A DNA stretch of 64,000 nucleotides from Pseudomonadota bacterium. Lineage in GTDB: Bacteria > Myxococcota > Myxococcia > Myxococcales > Myxococcaceae. The first letter of the stretch is position 1; each line of letters begins with the position of its first letter. A program made the position numbers and the translations under genes. The notes beneath the pieces were generated by a model, which saw only the letters and a list, made by a program, of their open reading frames with translations, searched no databases and was not told the origin of the DNA. The stretch spans positions 1 to 64,000 of the forward strand of contig JAFAAN010000171.1 of NCBI GenBank assembly GCA_023426545.1, given 5' to 3'. Of the stretch, positions 26,090-35,095 are shown piece after piece.

Positions 26090-27332
26090 GGAGGAGGCGT
26101 CCCGCTTTCTTTTGGACCTGGCAAGAGCCCTGCATCTGGCCTACCAGCCATCGCTTCTGGTGGAGGAGCGCGTGCGCCGAGCGGCAAAGGCCTGGGGGCT
26201 GAAGGCGGAGGTCTTCACGGTCCAGAGTCTGGCCATGACGCAGGTCGTGCCCCCGCACCGGGCGCCTGCGGACTTCGCGCGGGTGCCGTTCAACCCGCAC
26301 TGGAACCTGGGCCGTGCGGCGGCGCTCCTCCAATTGACGGATGACATTGCGGAGGGAAACGTGGGCTTGAAGGAGGCCCGCCTGGCGCTGGACCGCATCG
26401 TGTCCGCGCGCTCGCCCTACCCGAAGTGGCTCGTGCTCCTGGCGTATGGCGTGTATGGCGCGGCCGTCGCGGCGCGCGTGGGGGGCGCGTGGCTGGAGAT
26501 GCTCGCGGCCCTGCTCGTGGGCATCGTCGCGGGTCTCATTCACTTTGGCACGCTGCGCTCGCAGCGGGTGGACCTGCAGAAGAGCTTCCTCGCGGCCTTC
26601 CTGGGGACGCTGATGGCATTCGGGCTCAGGTACGTCCTGCCACCTTTCGATGTAGTCGAAGCGCTGTTTGGCGGGGCGGTGCTGCTGGTGCCCGCGATGG
26701 TGGTGACGCTGGGCTCGTTCGAACTGGCCTCGGAGTCGGTGGAAGCCGGTCTGACGCGTCTGGCCTACGGCCTGCTGCGCTTCCTGATGATTGGCGTGGG
26801 CATCATCGTGGCCTCGACGATGTGGCGCTTTCTCGGGCCGCTACCGGCATACAGTGATGTGCACACGTTGTCGCCCCCGGTCACCTTTCTGCTGCTGACG
26901 GTCGGCGGTGTCGCGTTGGCCATCTGTATGGCGGGGCGGCCACGCGATCTGGTGGGCATCGTCGGCGGCGTGCTGCTCGCCTATGGGACGCAGGAGGGGA
27001 TGAAGGCGGTGCTGGGGGAGCAGGGGAGCCCGATGGTGGCCGCGTTCGTGCTCGGGATGGCCGGGCTGCTCTACGGCCGGGGTCGGCAGCGGATGCCCAT
27101 GACCGTCATCATGCCTGGCTTGTTGCAGCTCGCGCCGGGCTTCATGGGGACGAAGGCCATCATCGCGTTGCTCGGAATGGGGCGCCCGGGCACGGATGAC
27201 GCCCGGCTGTTCGACGTGCTGCTGGTGGCGCTCCAGTTGGTGCTGGGGCTGGTGTTCGCGACCCTGGTCGTACCGCCACGCACCCCCGTTGAACGCGAAA
27301 GCGCCGCGCCATCGGGTCCCCGGCGCCCGTAG
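26055..27332 (+). CDS. ThrE-type threonine/serine exporter family protein
   Basis: The 425-aa protein has the two-part ThrE architecture. A cytoplasmic DUF1212 region carries FLLDLARALHLAYQPSLLVE and VVPPHRAPADFARVPFNPHW. A ten-helix membrane region follows with FGTLRSQRVDLQKSFLAAFL, LVPAMVVTLGSFELASESVE and MPGLLQLAPGFMGTKAIIAL. ThrE proteins export threonine or serine by proton antiport. The ATG at 26055 lies inside the HAD gene (35-base overlap). An ATG at 26073 with GGAG 10 bases upstream is an equal candidate start. Confidence 0.85.
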   Translation: MEREYRMGTGDEEEASRFLLDLARALHLAYQPSLLVEERVRRAAKAWGLKAEVFTVQSLAMTQVVPPHRAPADFARVPFNPHWNLGRAAALLQLTDDIAEGNVGLKEARLALDRIVSARSPYPKWLVLLAYGVYGAAVAARVGGAWLEMLAALLVGIVAGLIHFGTLRSQRVDLQKSFLAAFLGTLMAFGLRYVLPPFDVVEALFGGAVLLVPAMVVTLGSFELASESVEAGLTRLAYGLLRFLMIGVGIIVASTMWRFLGPLPAYSDVHTLSPPVTFLLLTVGGVALAICMAGRPRDLVGIVGGVLLAYGTQEGMKAVLGEQGSPMVAAFVLGMAGLLYGRGRQRMPMTVIMPGLLQLAPGFMGTKAIIALLGMGRPGTDDARLFDVLLVALQLVLGLVFATLVVPPRTPVERESAAPSGPRRP

Positions 27333-27519
27333 CGCCCCTGGGGCGAACGATGCAGCCGAAGCCGGATGTGGCTGGCTCCACTGTCCACGGCCTGGGGTGA
27401 GCGCTCCGTGGGCCGGTAACACCGGCAGGAGCCCTGGTACCAGTCGGTGGTCCATTCCCGGAAATCAGCTCGGAGGGCACGGGCGGCGGCACCGCTCCGC
27501 CGCCCGGCACCGTACGTGG

Positions 27520-29184
27520 CTACGCGTGTGACTGCTGGGTGCGGCGGATGAACTGTTCCACCTCTTCGGCCAGCGCCATGACCTGGTCGGCGATGCTGGT
27601 CTCCTCCTTGTGCTTGTGCGCCTCCGCCAGCTGCTGCTTCACGCGCTCCTTGATGGGGCCGATGCTCAGGCTGCCCGGGGCCTGACTGGGGGGGTAGTCG
27701 AGCAGGCTCTGCGCGAACTTCTGGACCAGCGCCTGCGCGGGGACGAACGTGAACATCCGCTCTCCGTACCACTTCAGGTACAGGCCGGACTTCGGTCCGT
27801 ACTCGAACGGGTCCGAGCGCAGGTTGATGAGGTACGGCCACGCCGGGTTGAAGCGCTTGCCGCTGAACCACATGTCAGGGCCGTCGCCCTCCTGGTAGCT
27901 GAAGATGAGCTTCCAGTCGTCGTACCGGACGGCCGCGAGGTTTCCGCTGTCGAGCACGTAGATGAACTCGTGACGGCGCCCCTTCTCCTTGCCCGCGAGC
28001 AACGCGGTCTGGTCATACCCATCCAGATAGACCCGGAAGGTCTTGTCGCCCACCTTGTAGCCGCGCTGGCACTGCTCAACGAGGTCCGTGGGGCCGCCCG
28101 CCGCGGAGACCAGCGTGGGCATCCAGTCTTCGTGCGCGAAGATGTCGTTGATGACGCGCCCCGGCTCCACCACGCCCGGCCAGCGCACCAGGCACGGTAC
28201 GCGCACGCCGCCCTCCCACGTGGAGCCCTTCTCACCCCGGAACGGGCTGTTGCCGCCGTCCGGCCAGCCCATTTTCTCCACGCCGTTGTCGGTGGAGAAG
28301 ACCACCAGCGTGTTGTCGGCGATGCCCAGCTCGTCCAGCTTGGCCAGCAGCACCCCGACGATGTCGTCCAGCTCCCGCATGGCGTCCGCGTAGAGGCCGT
28401 AACCGGTGGCGTTCCGGTACTTCTCCTGAAGGTAGGTCCAGACGTGGGTGCGCGTGGTGTTGTGCCAGAGGAAGAATGGCTTGCCGTCCTTCACGGCGCG
28501 CTCCATGAAGTCCAGCGTCCCCTGAAGGAACTCCCCGTCCACGGTCTCCATGCGCTTGCGGGTGAGCGGGCCGGTGTCCTCGATGCGCTGCTTGCCCACC
28601 ACGCCCCAGCGCTTGTCCTCGGTGGGGTCGTCGCGGTCCGTGGCCCAGCTCCGGAGGACGCCCCGGGGACCGAAGCGCTCCTTGAAGGTCGGGTCCTTGG
28701 GGTAGTCCGGGCACTCCGGTTCGCCCTCCGCGTTGAGGTGGTAGAGGTTCCCGAAGAACTCGTCAAAGCCATGGTTCGTGGGCAGGTAGGGGTTGGAGTC
28801 TCCCACGTGGTTCTTGCCGAAGTGGCCGCAGGTGTAGCCCAGGGGCTTGAGCATCTCCGCGATGGTGGGGTCGGAGTCCTGGAGCCCATACTTCGCCCCG
28901 GGCATCCCGATGGTGGTGAGCCCCGTTCGGAGCGGGTTCATGCCGGTGATGAAGGCCGCGCGGCCCGCGGTACAGCTCTGCTGGCCGTAGCAGTCCGTCA
29001 TCATCGCGCCTTCCTTCGCGATGCGGTCGATATTGGGCGTGTGGTACCCCATCATTCCATGGTTGTAGGCGCTGACGTTCCAGAACCCGATGTCATCGCC
29101 CCAGATGACCAGGATGTTGGGCTTGCGCTGCGCTTGCTTGCCGTTGCCGTTTCCATTGCCCGAGGGTTTCGCCTTGCTTGCCAT
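27520..29184 (-). CDS. Arylsulfatase (formylglycine-type sulfatase)
   Basis: The 554-aa alkaline-phosphatase-superfamily sulfatase shows the metal-binding NILVIWGDDIGFWNVSAYNH (Asp pair at 30-31) and the active-site segment GQQSCTAGRAAFITGMNP with the Cys (about 71) converted to formylglycine. It also shows GHFGKNHVGDSNPYLPTNHG, VVFSTDNGVEKMGWPDGG and FRGEKGSTWEGGVRVPCLVR. The site reads C-T-A-G-R rather than the canonical C-x-P-x-R, a known bacterial variant. It hydrolyses organic sulfate esters. There is no signal peptide, only a Gly/Asn-rich head, so it is likely cytoplasmic. The sulfate transporter gene just upstream on the same strand gives a functional pairing. Confidence 0.92.
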   Translation of the reverse strand: MASKAKPSGNGNGNGKQAQRKPNILVIWGDDIGFWNVSAYNHGMMGYHTPNIDRIAKEGAMMTDCYGQQSCTAGRAAFITGMNPLRTGLTTIGMPGAKYGLQDSDPTIAEMLKPLGYTCGHFGKNHVGDSNPYLPTNHGFDEFFGNLYHLNAEGEPECPDYPKDPTFKERFGPRGVLRSWATDRDDPTEDKRWGVVGKQRIEDTGPLTRKRMETVDGEFLQGTLDFMERAVKDGKPFFLWHNTTRTHVWTYLQEKYRNATGYGLYADAMRELDDIVGVLLAKLDELGIADNTLVVFSTDNGVEKMGWPDGGNSPFRGEKGSTWEGGVRVPCLVRWPGVVEPGRVINDIFAHEDWMPTLVSAAGGPTDLVEQCQRGYKVGDKTFRVYLDGYDQTALLAGKEKGRRHEFIYVLDSGNLAAVRYDDWKLIFSYQEGDGPDMWFSGKRFNPAWPYLINLRSDPFEYGPKSGLYLKWYGERMFTFVPAQALVQKFAQSLLDYPPSQAPGSLSIGPIKERVKQQLAEAHKHKEETSIADQVMALAEEVEQFIRRTQQSHA

Positions 29185-29311
29185 ATGTCGCCTCCTGGAC
29201 GGGAGGTGCGCACGCGGCGCAGTCGGGGCATGGTCCGGGAGGAGGGGGCGAGCGGGGACTCAACGGGCCGCAGCGCGGAGCGGGCTCCGCGTACGGCTCA
29301 GCAGCCCCCGC

Positions 29312-31099
29312 TCAGTGCATGTGAGGGCGCGCTGGATGCTCGCTCCCACGGGAGCGCTCCGCGCTGGCGTCCTTCAGGAAGTGGTGCACCGCTGCGCCCA
29401 CGGTGGCATGGACATTCTCCGGGCCCAATCGCTCCAGCAGGCCGGTGCGCCGCAGCAGCGCGCGCAGCGGCGCCCGGGCCTCGGCGATACCCAGCACAAT
29501 GCCCTCTTCCTCGAACTCGCGGCGCAGCTTCTCCAGCCCCTCCGCCGCGGTGACGTCCATGTCGAACACGGCGGAGGTATCAATCACGAACCACCGCACG
29601 GGCTCCTCCGCGCTGGAGACCAGGGCCCGGGCCTGTTCCCGTAGATGGCGCGCGTTGGCGAAGAAGAGAGGCGCGTCGAAGCGGTAGATGATGAGCCCGG
29701 GTACTGTCTCGGCGTTCTCGGACCGCTCGATGTCGTGGTAGCCGGGCATACCCTCGCGCTCTCCGAGCACCGCGTCGTGTGGCCTGGCGGCCCGGCGGAT
29801 GAGGTCCGTCAGGCCCAGCGCCACCGCGATGAGGATGCCCTGGAGGATGCCCAGGGCCAGCACCCCCACCATCGTCACGCACGCGAGCACCGCCTCCACG
29901 CGACGCACGTTCCACAGGTCGTCGATGATGGCGCGGAACTCCAGCAGGTACACCGCGGCCACGACGACAATGGCGCCGAGTGTCACCATGGGCAGGTTGC
30001 GCAGCAGGGGCGTGAGGAACAGGGCGAACACCAGCACCACGCCGGAGGCGAGGACCCCCACCAACTGGGTCCGCCCGCCCATGGAGACATTGACGGCCGT
30101 TCGCGAGTCACTGCCCGACACGGGAAACCCCTGGGTGAAGGCATTGGCGAAGTTGGTGGCGGCATGCCCGAAGAATTCCTGGTTGCTGTCCAGGCGGTAG
30201 CGGAACTTGTCGGCATAGAGGCGACCTGTCAGCACGGAGCTGGCGTAGTTGATGAGGGCCAGGCTGAAGGCGGCGGGGAGCAGCGCACGCACGTCTTCAA
30301 AGCGCAGGGACGGTAAGCCTGGAGCAGGCGGCTCGGCTTCGAGCGGGCCCACCACCTTGATGCCTCCATGTTCCAATTGGAACAGCTCCCCCGCCACGGT
30401 GGTGAGGACTACCAGGATGAGGGGCCCGGGCGCTCTGGGCAGCAGCCGCCGCAGCAACACGAGCATGACGATGACGCTCAGCCCCAGCAGGAGCGTCGGG
30501 ACGTGGGTCCGGTGGAGGTGGGTGGCTACCTCGAACACCTGACCGGAGAAGGTGTCGGAGTGGCGCTCCAACCCGAAGAGCCGCGCGAGCTGGCTTCCGA
30601 TGATGATGAGCGCCGCGCCGTTGATGTAGCCGATGAGAATGGGTTTGGAGAGGAAGTCCGCGAGCGCGCCCGCCTTGAGCAGCCCTCCGAGGAGGCTCAG
30701 CACGCCGACCAGCAGCGCCAGCAGTGCCGCCAGCGACGCATAGCGGGTCGCGTCCCCTCCTGAGACCACCGGAGCGAGTGCCGCGGCGGTGAGGATGGCG
30801 GTGCCGGCCTCTGGGCCGACGATGAGGTGCCGCGAGGTGCCGAAGAGGGCATAGGCCAGCATCCCCGTCACGCCCGCGTAGAGCCCCGCGGCTGGGCGCA
30901 CGCCCACGAGCTGCGCATACGCCAGGCCCTGGGGGATGAGCATCGCACCGATGGTGAGGGACGAGAGCAGGTCTGCGCGGAACCATTGGCCCTGATAACC
31001 GCGCGCCTGCCGCAGCTCCGGCAGGCGCTGCCGTACCTCTCCCCATGTCCGTGCTACCAAGGGATTCACCACCAGGCTCCATGCCGCTCGTGTCCCCAT
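29312..31099 (-). CDS. SulP-family anion (sulfate) transporter with STAS domain
   Basis: From the ATG at 31099 it is 595 aa; an in-frame ATG at 31225 would add 42 residues of basic, non-conserved leader. The transmembrane part shows the SulP signature SLTIGAMLIPQGLAYAQLVG, then GLYAGVTGMLAYALFGTSRH and NFANAFTQGFPVSGSDSRTA. The C-terminal STAS domain (about residues 460-570) has PGLIIYRFDAPLFFANARHL and VIDTSAVFDMDVTAAEGLEK. Members move sulfate, bicarbonate or dicarboxylates. The adjacent arylsulfatase makes sulfate or a sulfate ester the likely substrate. A 127-base gap separates them, wide enough for a separate promoter. Confidence 0.9.
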   Translation of the reverse strand: MGTRAAWSLVVNPLVARTWGEVRQRLPELRQARGYQGQWFRADLLSSLTIGAMLIPQGLAYAQLVGVRPAAGLYAGVTGMLAYALFGTSRHLIVGPEAGTAILTAAALAPVVSGGDATRYASLAALLALLVGVLSLLGGLLKAGALADFLSKPILIGYINGAALIIIGSQLARLFGLERHSDTFSGQVFEVATHLHRTHVPTLLLGLSVIVMLVLLRRLLPRAPGPLILVVLTTVAGELFQLEHGGIKVVGPLEAEPPAPGLPSLRFEDVRALLPAAFSLALINYASSVLTGRLYADKFRYRLDSNQEFFGHAATNFANAFTQGFPVSGSDSRTAVNVSMGGRTQLVGVLASGVVLVFALFLTPLLRNLPMVTLGAIVVVAAVYLLEFRAIIDDLWNVRRVEAVLACVTMVGVLALGILQGILIAVALGLTDLIRRAARPHDAVLGEREGMPGYHDIERSENAETVPGLIIYRFDAPLFFANARHLREQARALVSSAEEPVRWFVIDTSAVFDMDVTAAEGLEKLRREFEEEGIVLGIAEARAPLRALLRRTGLLERLGPENVHATVGAAVHHFLKDASAERSRGSEHPARPHMH

Positions 31100-31251
31100 G
31101 ACACACTGCGAACGCAGGGCCTGCTTCGCAACGCACAGCCCTCTTTCGGGCGGCTCCTGGTATGGCCGCCCGCCCCTGGGGGATTGGCGTGACGAGGCCA
31201 CCGTCCCCATCCCTTCTCCGGTCACGGCCCTTCATCGATTCTGGTGACCTG

Positions 31252-32652
31252 TCAGAACCCAATCGCGGGCAGCGGAGGCAAGGGCTTTCCCTCCAGCGCC
31301 TGCTCCAGCGACTCCGCGTAACCGCGGATGCCCGGAAGCCACGAAGCGTCCTTCTGACCTTGCTCCGTGGCCGTCAGGATGCGGTGCAGCGCCTCGCGTG
31401 CCGTCCAGCGCGCCTCTGCCTTCCGCGTGTGCTGGCCCACGGCTCCCACCAGCCGCAGCAGCCGGAGCACGACAGCGGGTTCGGTGGCTCCGTAGCGGAG
31501 CGTCTGGTCCATAATCAGGTCCAGGTAGTCGCGCAGCGACGGAGCGCGAAGGAAGACACGCGGGCGCCCGGATGCGTCTGGTACTACGCGGAGGCCCAGC
31601 TGCATCTGGCTCAGCTCGCACATCAAGAAGGTGAGCTGGTCCAGCGCCTCCACCACGGTGTAGGGGTCGTTGATGCCCGGCGATAGTGCCTTGACGGCCA
31701 CGTCCACCAGCTGGCGCACGCCCAAGGCGACGTCCACGTCCTCGTCCCGCCAGCGGTCCGTGCGGATGGCCCGGAGCAGGAGCGCCTCTGCCACCTCGCA
31801 CGAATCGGTGGACAGGCGGTCATCCGGCGCGAACCAGCCCACTTCGCCGCCGTGAATCACCGGCTCGCCGATGGCTCGCTCAAAATGGACCACGAGCCGA
31901 CGCGTCGTCGCCACCTCCAGCAGTGCCCGCGCATCCACCGCGACGACGAAGCCATTCTGCCCGGCCCGAAGCGGCCACCTCTCGCCCGTGGGAGCTGACA
32001 CCTCGGCCGGAGCCTCCACATCCGCTGAGCGCAATCGCTCCATCCTGCGCGCGACGCGCAGCGTGTCCACGCGCACTCTCTGGACGATGTTCTCCACGCG
32101 CATGGCCTGGAGCGTATGGAGCACCTGGAAGACGAGCGCGCCCTCGCATGCGACGAGCAGCAACAATGCCATGCTGAGCGCCGGACGCGGCGCGCGCTCG
32201 GCGCCTGCGATAAGTCCGAACGCGTGGGCGGCCACGAGGCAGAAGACGCTCGTGGCGACGAACACCGGGATGACCACACGAATACCCGCGCCATGCACAA
32301 AATGTCGTAGCAGCCGTGGCGAGAACTGGCCGGCGGCGTTCTGCACCACCAGCATGGAGAGGGACAGGACGATGCTCAGGGAAGTCAGCGCGATCCCCAG
32401 CGCCGTAGCGAGCATATCGCGCGCCTCCGAAGCGGTGGCCTGCCAGGCGACGCCGCGCAAGACCCTTGCCACGAACTCAGGTGGGTTCACGAACACCACG
32501 GCCAGGCATGCCCCAACCACCGCACCCACCACGGGCGTGAGCCACAACCGATGCCGCAGCCACCAATGGAGCGGCTGGACATCTCGCGGAGGACCGTGCT
32601 TGGAGAATCCACGTCCCATGGCTGGGCGGGAGAGGGTCTGGATTCCCGCCAT
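31252..32652 (-). CDS. DUF2254 family membrane protein
   Basis: The 466-aa protein starts with a basic head, then four hydrophobic segments: LTPVVGAVVGACLAVVFVNP, ALGIALTSLSIVLSLSMLVV, VVIPVFVATSVFCLVAAHAF and ALSMALLLLVACEGALVFQV. It then has a large soluble domain with the DUF2254 hallmark VKALSPGINDPYTVVEALDQ. A VGWFAPDDRLSTDSCEVAEA segment is also present. Function is unknown in all bacteria; the domain order suggests a membrane sensor or channel. It reads in the same direction as the SulP and sulfatase genes. Confidence 0.85.
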   Translation of the reverse strand: MAGIQTLSRPAMGRGFSKHGPPRDVQPLHWWLRHRLWLTPVVGAVVGACLAVVFVNPPEFVARVLRGVAWQATASEARDMLATALGIALTSLSIVLSLSMLVVQNAAGQFSPRLLRHFVHGAGIRVVIPVFVATSVFCLVAAHAFGLIAGAERAPRPALSMALLLLVACEGALVFQVLHTLQAMRVENIVQRVRVDTLRVARRMERLRSADVEAPAEVSAPTGERWPLRAGQNGFVVAVDARALLEVATTRRLVVHFERAIGEPVIHGGEVGWFAPDDRLSTDSCEVAEALLLRAIRTDRWRDEDVDVALGVRQLVDVAVKALSPGINDPYTVVEALDQLTFLMCELSQMQLGLRVVPDASGRPRVFLRAPSLRDYLDLIMDQTLRYGATEPAVVLRLLRLVGAVGQHTRKAEARWTAREALHRILTATEQGQKDASWLPGIRGYAESLEQALEGKPLPPLPAIGF

Positions 32653-32903
32653 GCGCAGTACCTCCGCCGCAGCGCTCGCTCGGCGCGAGTACGCTCAGGT
32701 CAGTCGAACGGGGCGACCAGGCACCTGCTCTAAACCTCCATGGCTTCCGGCGACGAGCCACCCACCACAGACTGGGAACGCTTGACCTCGACGGCAAGAC
32801 GCGTCTGGCCTGGGGCTGGGGACAGCAGTGAGGCGTGCACTTGGGAGACGGAGCCGAGGGGGGCGCCGCTTGATTGAGTACACGGTCTCCAATCCGGCCA
32901 GAG
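32653..32903. other. Gene-free stretch before the dehydrogenase remnant
   Basis: Nothing recognisable on either strand. This is the first part of the 661-base gap between the DUF2254 gene and the ECF41 operon. Confidence 0.4.
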
Positions 32904-33035
32904 GGCTCGGTGAACGCGGTGGCGGCCCTGAGGGTAACGGCGTCCCTGCTCCCGCAACTGCGCGCGGCTGGCGGCGCGAAGGTGGCCAATCTCAGCTCGA
33001 ATCTCGGTTCCGTACCGCGAGCTGCCGCCCGCTGA
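32904..33035 (+). pseudogene. Short-chain dehydrogenase/reductase (SDR) fragment
   Basis: The frame reads GSVNAVAALRVTASLLPQLR followed by AGGAKVANLSSNLGSVPRA. This is the NV.G...v..a.LP.l...G..ivnlsS..GS stretch of an SDR enzyme, ending before the catalytic YxxxK. Neither the Rossmann start (TGxxxGxG) nor the active site remains. About 45 codons survive, then a TGA. It is overlapped by another fragment in the next frame. Confidence 0.55.
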
Positions 33036-33117
33036 GGCCATCTACCAGCACATGCGCGCCATCAAGGTGCTGTCGACGTGGAAGGGCGGCGTTCGGGTCT
33101 TCGCTGCGGAGGCCTGA
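33001..33117 (+). pseudogene. C-terminal remnant in a second frame
   Basis: A frame open to a TGA at 33115-33117 reads ISVPYRELPPAEAIYQHMRA and then KVLSTWKGGVRVFAAEA. It looks like the natural end of a protein and begins where the SDR fragment stops, pointing to a deletion junction near 33010. Family not recognised. Confidence 0.35.
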
Positions 33118-33246
33118 GTCTGCTGGGGCCCCGGCCGGTCTGTCCGCCGGTCGGGGACCCGTGGCCCGTGTTCTCCTGACCGGTAGGGAGATGTCGGAGT
33201 AGCGAAGCTCAGCATCAGCCAGGGGGGCGAGGATTTTTGGCCCGGA

Positions 33247-33273
33247 TGTCACATCCCGCAGGCGTCCGGTGTC
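33247..33273 (+). promoter_or_regulatory. Predicted ECF41 sigma-factor promoter
   Basis: TGTCACA at 33247-33253, a spacer of exactly 16 bases, then TGTC at 33270-33273. This fits the published ECF41 promoter pattern (TGTCACA, N16, CGTC) with one difference in the -10. It lies 41 bases before the start of the decarboxylase gene that is co-transcribed with the ECF41 sigma gene, so autoregulation is likely. Confidence 0.65.
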
Positions 33274-33313
33274 TCCAGGTCGACGGAACCTGATACGGAC
33301 ACCAGGAGAAGAC

Positions 33314-33910
33314 ATGGCCTCGACGAGGATCCCCCCGAAGGAAATCACCGGCCTCTACGGTGCGATGGTGAAGCTGTTCGCCGGCAGGATGTTCGGCCAA
33401 GTCCCCGAGTCGCTTGGCGTGATGTGGCACCACCTGCCGGTGCTCAAAGCCAGCATGGGCTTCGGGCAGAAGCTACAGAAGTGGGACCAGTGCGACGAGA
33501 GCCTGAAGTCGTACGCGCACATGGCGGTGGCGTCGCTGGTGGGCTGCTCGTTCTGCCTGGACTTCAACTACTTCATGGCCCACAACCATGGGCTGGACGT
33601 GGCCAAGGCGCGGGAGATTCCGCGGTGGCGGGAGTCGGGCGTGTTCACCCCACTGGAGCGGGAGGTGCTGGAGTATGCCGAGGCGATGAGCCAGACGCCC
33701 CCCACGGTGACCGACGAGATGGTCGCGAGCCTGAGCGCGCGACTCGGTGCGGCAGCGCTCATCGAGCTCACCACGGTGATCGGCTTCGCCAACCTGACGA
33801 CCCGCTCCAACACGGCCCTGGGCATCGAGTCAGAGGGTTTCGCCGCTTCGTGCGGGCTGAAGCCGATGGCCCAGCCGAATGCCCAGCCGATGGGAGCGTC
33901 CGCGTCATGA
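33314..33910 (+). CDS. Carboxymuconolactone decarboxylase-family protein, ECF41 target
   Basis: The 198-aa protein of the AhpD/CMD superfamily contains the redox motif in ASLVGCSFCLDFNYFMAHNH (C-x-x-C followed by downstream His). A helix-rich tail has LIELTTVIGFANLTTRSNTA. GGAG lies 7 bases before the ATG at 33314. ECF41 operons typically carry one COE gene (carboxymuconolactone decarboxylase, oxidoreductase or epimerase), and this is the decarboxylase type. Its stop overlaps the sigma gene start by four bases. The true substrate is not known; peroxidase-like chemistry is plausible. Confidence 0.92.
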   Translation: MASTRIPPKEITGLYGAMVKLFAGRMFGQVPESLGVMWHHLPVLKASMGFGQKLQKWDQCDESLKSYAHMAVASLVGCSFCLDFNYFMAHNHGLDVAKAREIPRWRESGVFTPLEREVLEYAEAMSQTPPTVTDEMVASLSARLGAAALIELTTVIGFANLTTRSNTALGIESEGFAASCGLKPMAQPNAQPMGASAS

Positions 33911-34890
33911 CGGCCTCGATGCGCCCGACGTCGCTGGGAGGCGCGCCCTTCTGTGACGGGGCGGACTCGACCTCTTCGCCTGATGCGGCACGCGCCCGGC
34001 ACGAGCGGCTGGGCCCGGAGGACCCCTTCGTCATCCACCGCAGCCTGCTCTTCACTGTCGCGTACGAGATGCTCGGCTCCGCGGCCGACGCCGAGGACGT
34101 CGTGCAGGAGGCCTGGCTTCGGTGGGCGGATATCGGTGACGCAGGCCGGGCCGAAGTGCGCGACCCGCGGCTCTACCTGGTCCGGATCGTCACCCGGCAG
34201 GCGCTCAACCGGCTGCGTACGCTCGCCCGCCGCAAGGAGGAGTACATTGGCGAGTGGCTGCCTGAGCCGGTGCTCACCAGCCCCGATGTCTCCCAGGACG
34301 TCGAGCTCGCGGAGAGCGTCTCAATCGCGATGCTGACCGTGCTGGAGACCCTCACCCCGGCCGAGCGGGCGGTGTTTGTGCTCCGGGAGGTCTTCGACAT
34401 GTCGTATGACGAGATCGCCCCGGCGCTCGACAAGACGCCCGCCGCCGTCCGGCAGATCGCTCACCGGGCGCGGGAGCGTGTGGCCGCACGACGGCCCCGA
34501 ATTCAGGTCGACCGGTCGGAGCAGCAGGCCGTCCTGGAGCGGTTCCTGGCCGCGGTCAACTCTGGCGACCTGCAGGGGCTGCTCGATGTGCTCGCCCCCG
34601 ACGTGGTGCTGGTTGCCGACGGTGGCGGTCTGGTGGCGGCGGCCCTGCGCCCGGTCGTCGGCGGTGCTCGGGTGGCTGGGTTCCTGGCCCGCTTCCCCGC
34701 GCTCGCGCCTGACGTTCGGATCGCGACCGTGTGGCTCAACGGCGCGCCCGCACTCCGGATCGACGCCGCCGGCAAATTCGACACAGCGGTCAGCATCGTC
34801 GTCGAGAGCGGCCGAATCACCCGGATCTATGCCATGCGCAACCCACACAAGATGGCCCGGCTCGACGAGCAGGTGTCGCTGAGCCGGTAG
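33907..34890 (+). CDS. ECF41-group RNA polymerase sigma factor with SnoaL-like C-terminal domain
   Basis: The 327-aa protein starts with a linker of about 40 residues, then sigma region 2 (YEMLGSAADAEDVVQEAWLR, VTRQALNRLRTLARRKEEYI) and region 4 (LTPAERAVFVLREVFDMSYD, AVRQIAHRARERVAAR). The last 120 residues form the SnoaL/NTF2-like domain with VVLVADGGG and, near the end, YAMRNPHKMARL, which corresponds to the DGGGR and NPDKL boxes of ECF41 factors. In this group the C-terminal domain tunes sigma activity in cis and there is no separate anti-sigma gene, which agrees with the absence of one here. It is coupled to the preceding gene by ATGA. Confidence 0.93.
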   Translation: MTASMRPTSLGGAPFCDGADSTSSPDAARARHERLGPEDPFVIHRSLLFTVAYEMLGSAADAEDVVQEAWLRWADIGDAGRAEVRDPRLYLVRIVTRQALNRLRTLARRKEEYIGEWLPEPVLTSPDVSQDVELAESVSIAMLTVLETLTPAERAVFVLREVFDMSYDEIAPALDKTPAAVRQIAHRARERVAARRPRIQVDRSEQQAVLERFLAAVNSGDLQGLLDVLAPDVVLVADGGGLVAAALRPVVGGARVAGFLARFPALAPDVRIATVWLNGAPALRIDAAGKFDTAVSIVVESGRITRIYAMRNPHKMARLDEQVSLSR

Positions 34891-34997
34891 GGGGAGGGAG
34901 CGGCTGCGCCCGAGCGCGGGGGAGGGCGTTGGTGCAGGTACGCCACGCGCTCGCCCGGCGCGCCAACTCGCACACGGAGACTTTCGTCTCTTGACCA

Positions 34998-35066
34998 CGG
35001 CGCATCGCCCTGGCCCAGGCCGCAGGCTTCAGTCTCGACGAGGTGAAGGTGCTGGAGCTCTCGACA
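34998..35066 (+). pseudogene. MerR-family regulator fragment
   Basis: The frame reads RRIALAQAAGFSLDEVKVLE, which matches the RRIxxAQxAGFSLdEI part of the MerR winged helix. Nothing before or after continues the family. A relic of about 23 codons in the otherwise empty 34891-35095 interval. Confidence 0.45.
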
Positions 35067-35095
35067 GCGGCGAACTCGGCGGCTCTTGGCTGCAC

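Noticed and set aside
27610..29553. 647-codon plus-strand ORF opposite the arylsulfatase
   Set aside because: Antisense of a gene with intact catalytic motifs; Val/Glu/His-rich with no family.
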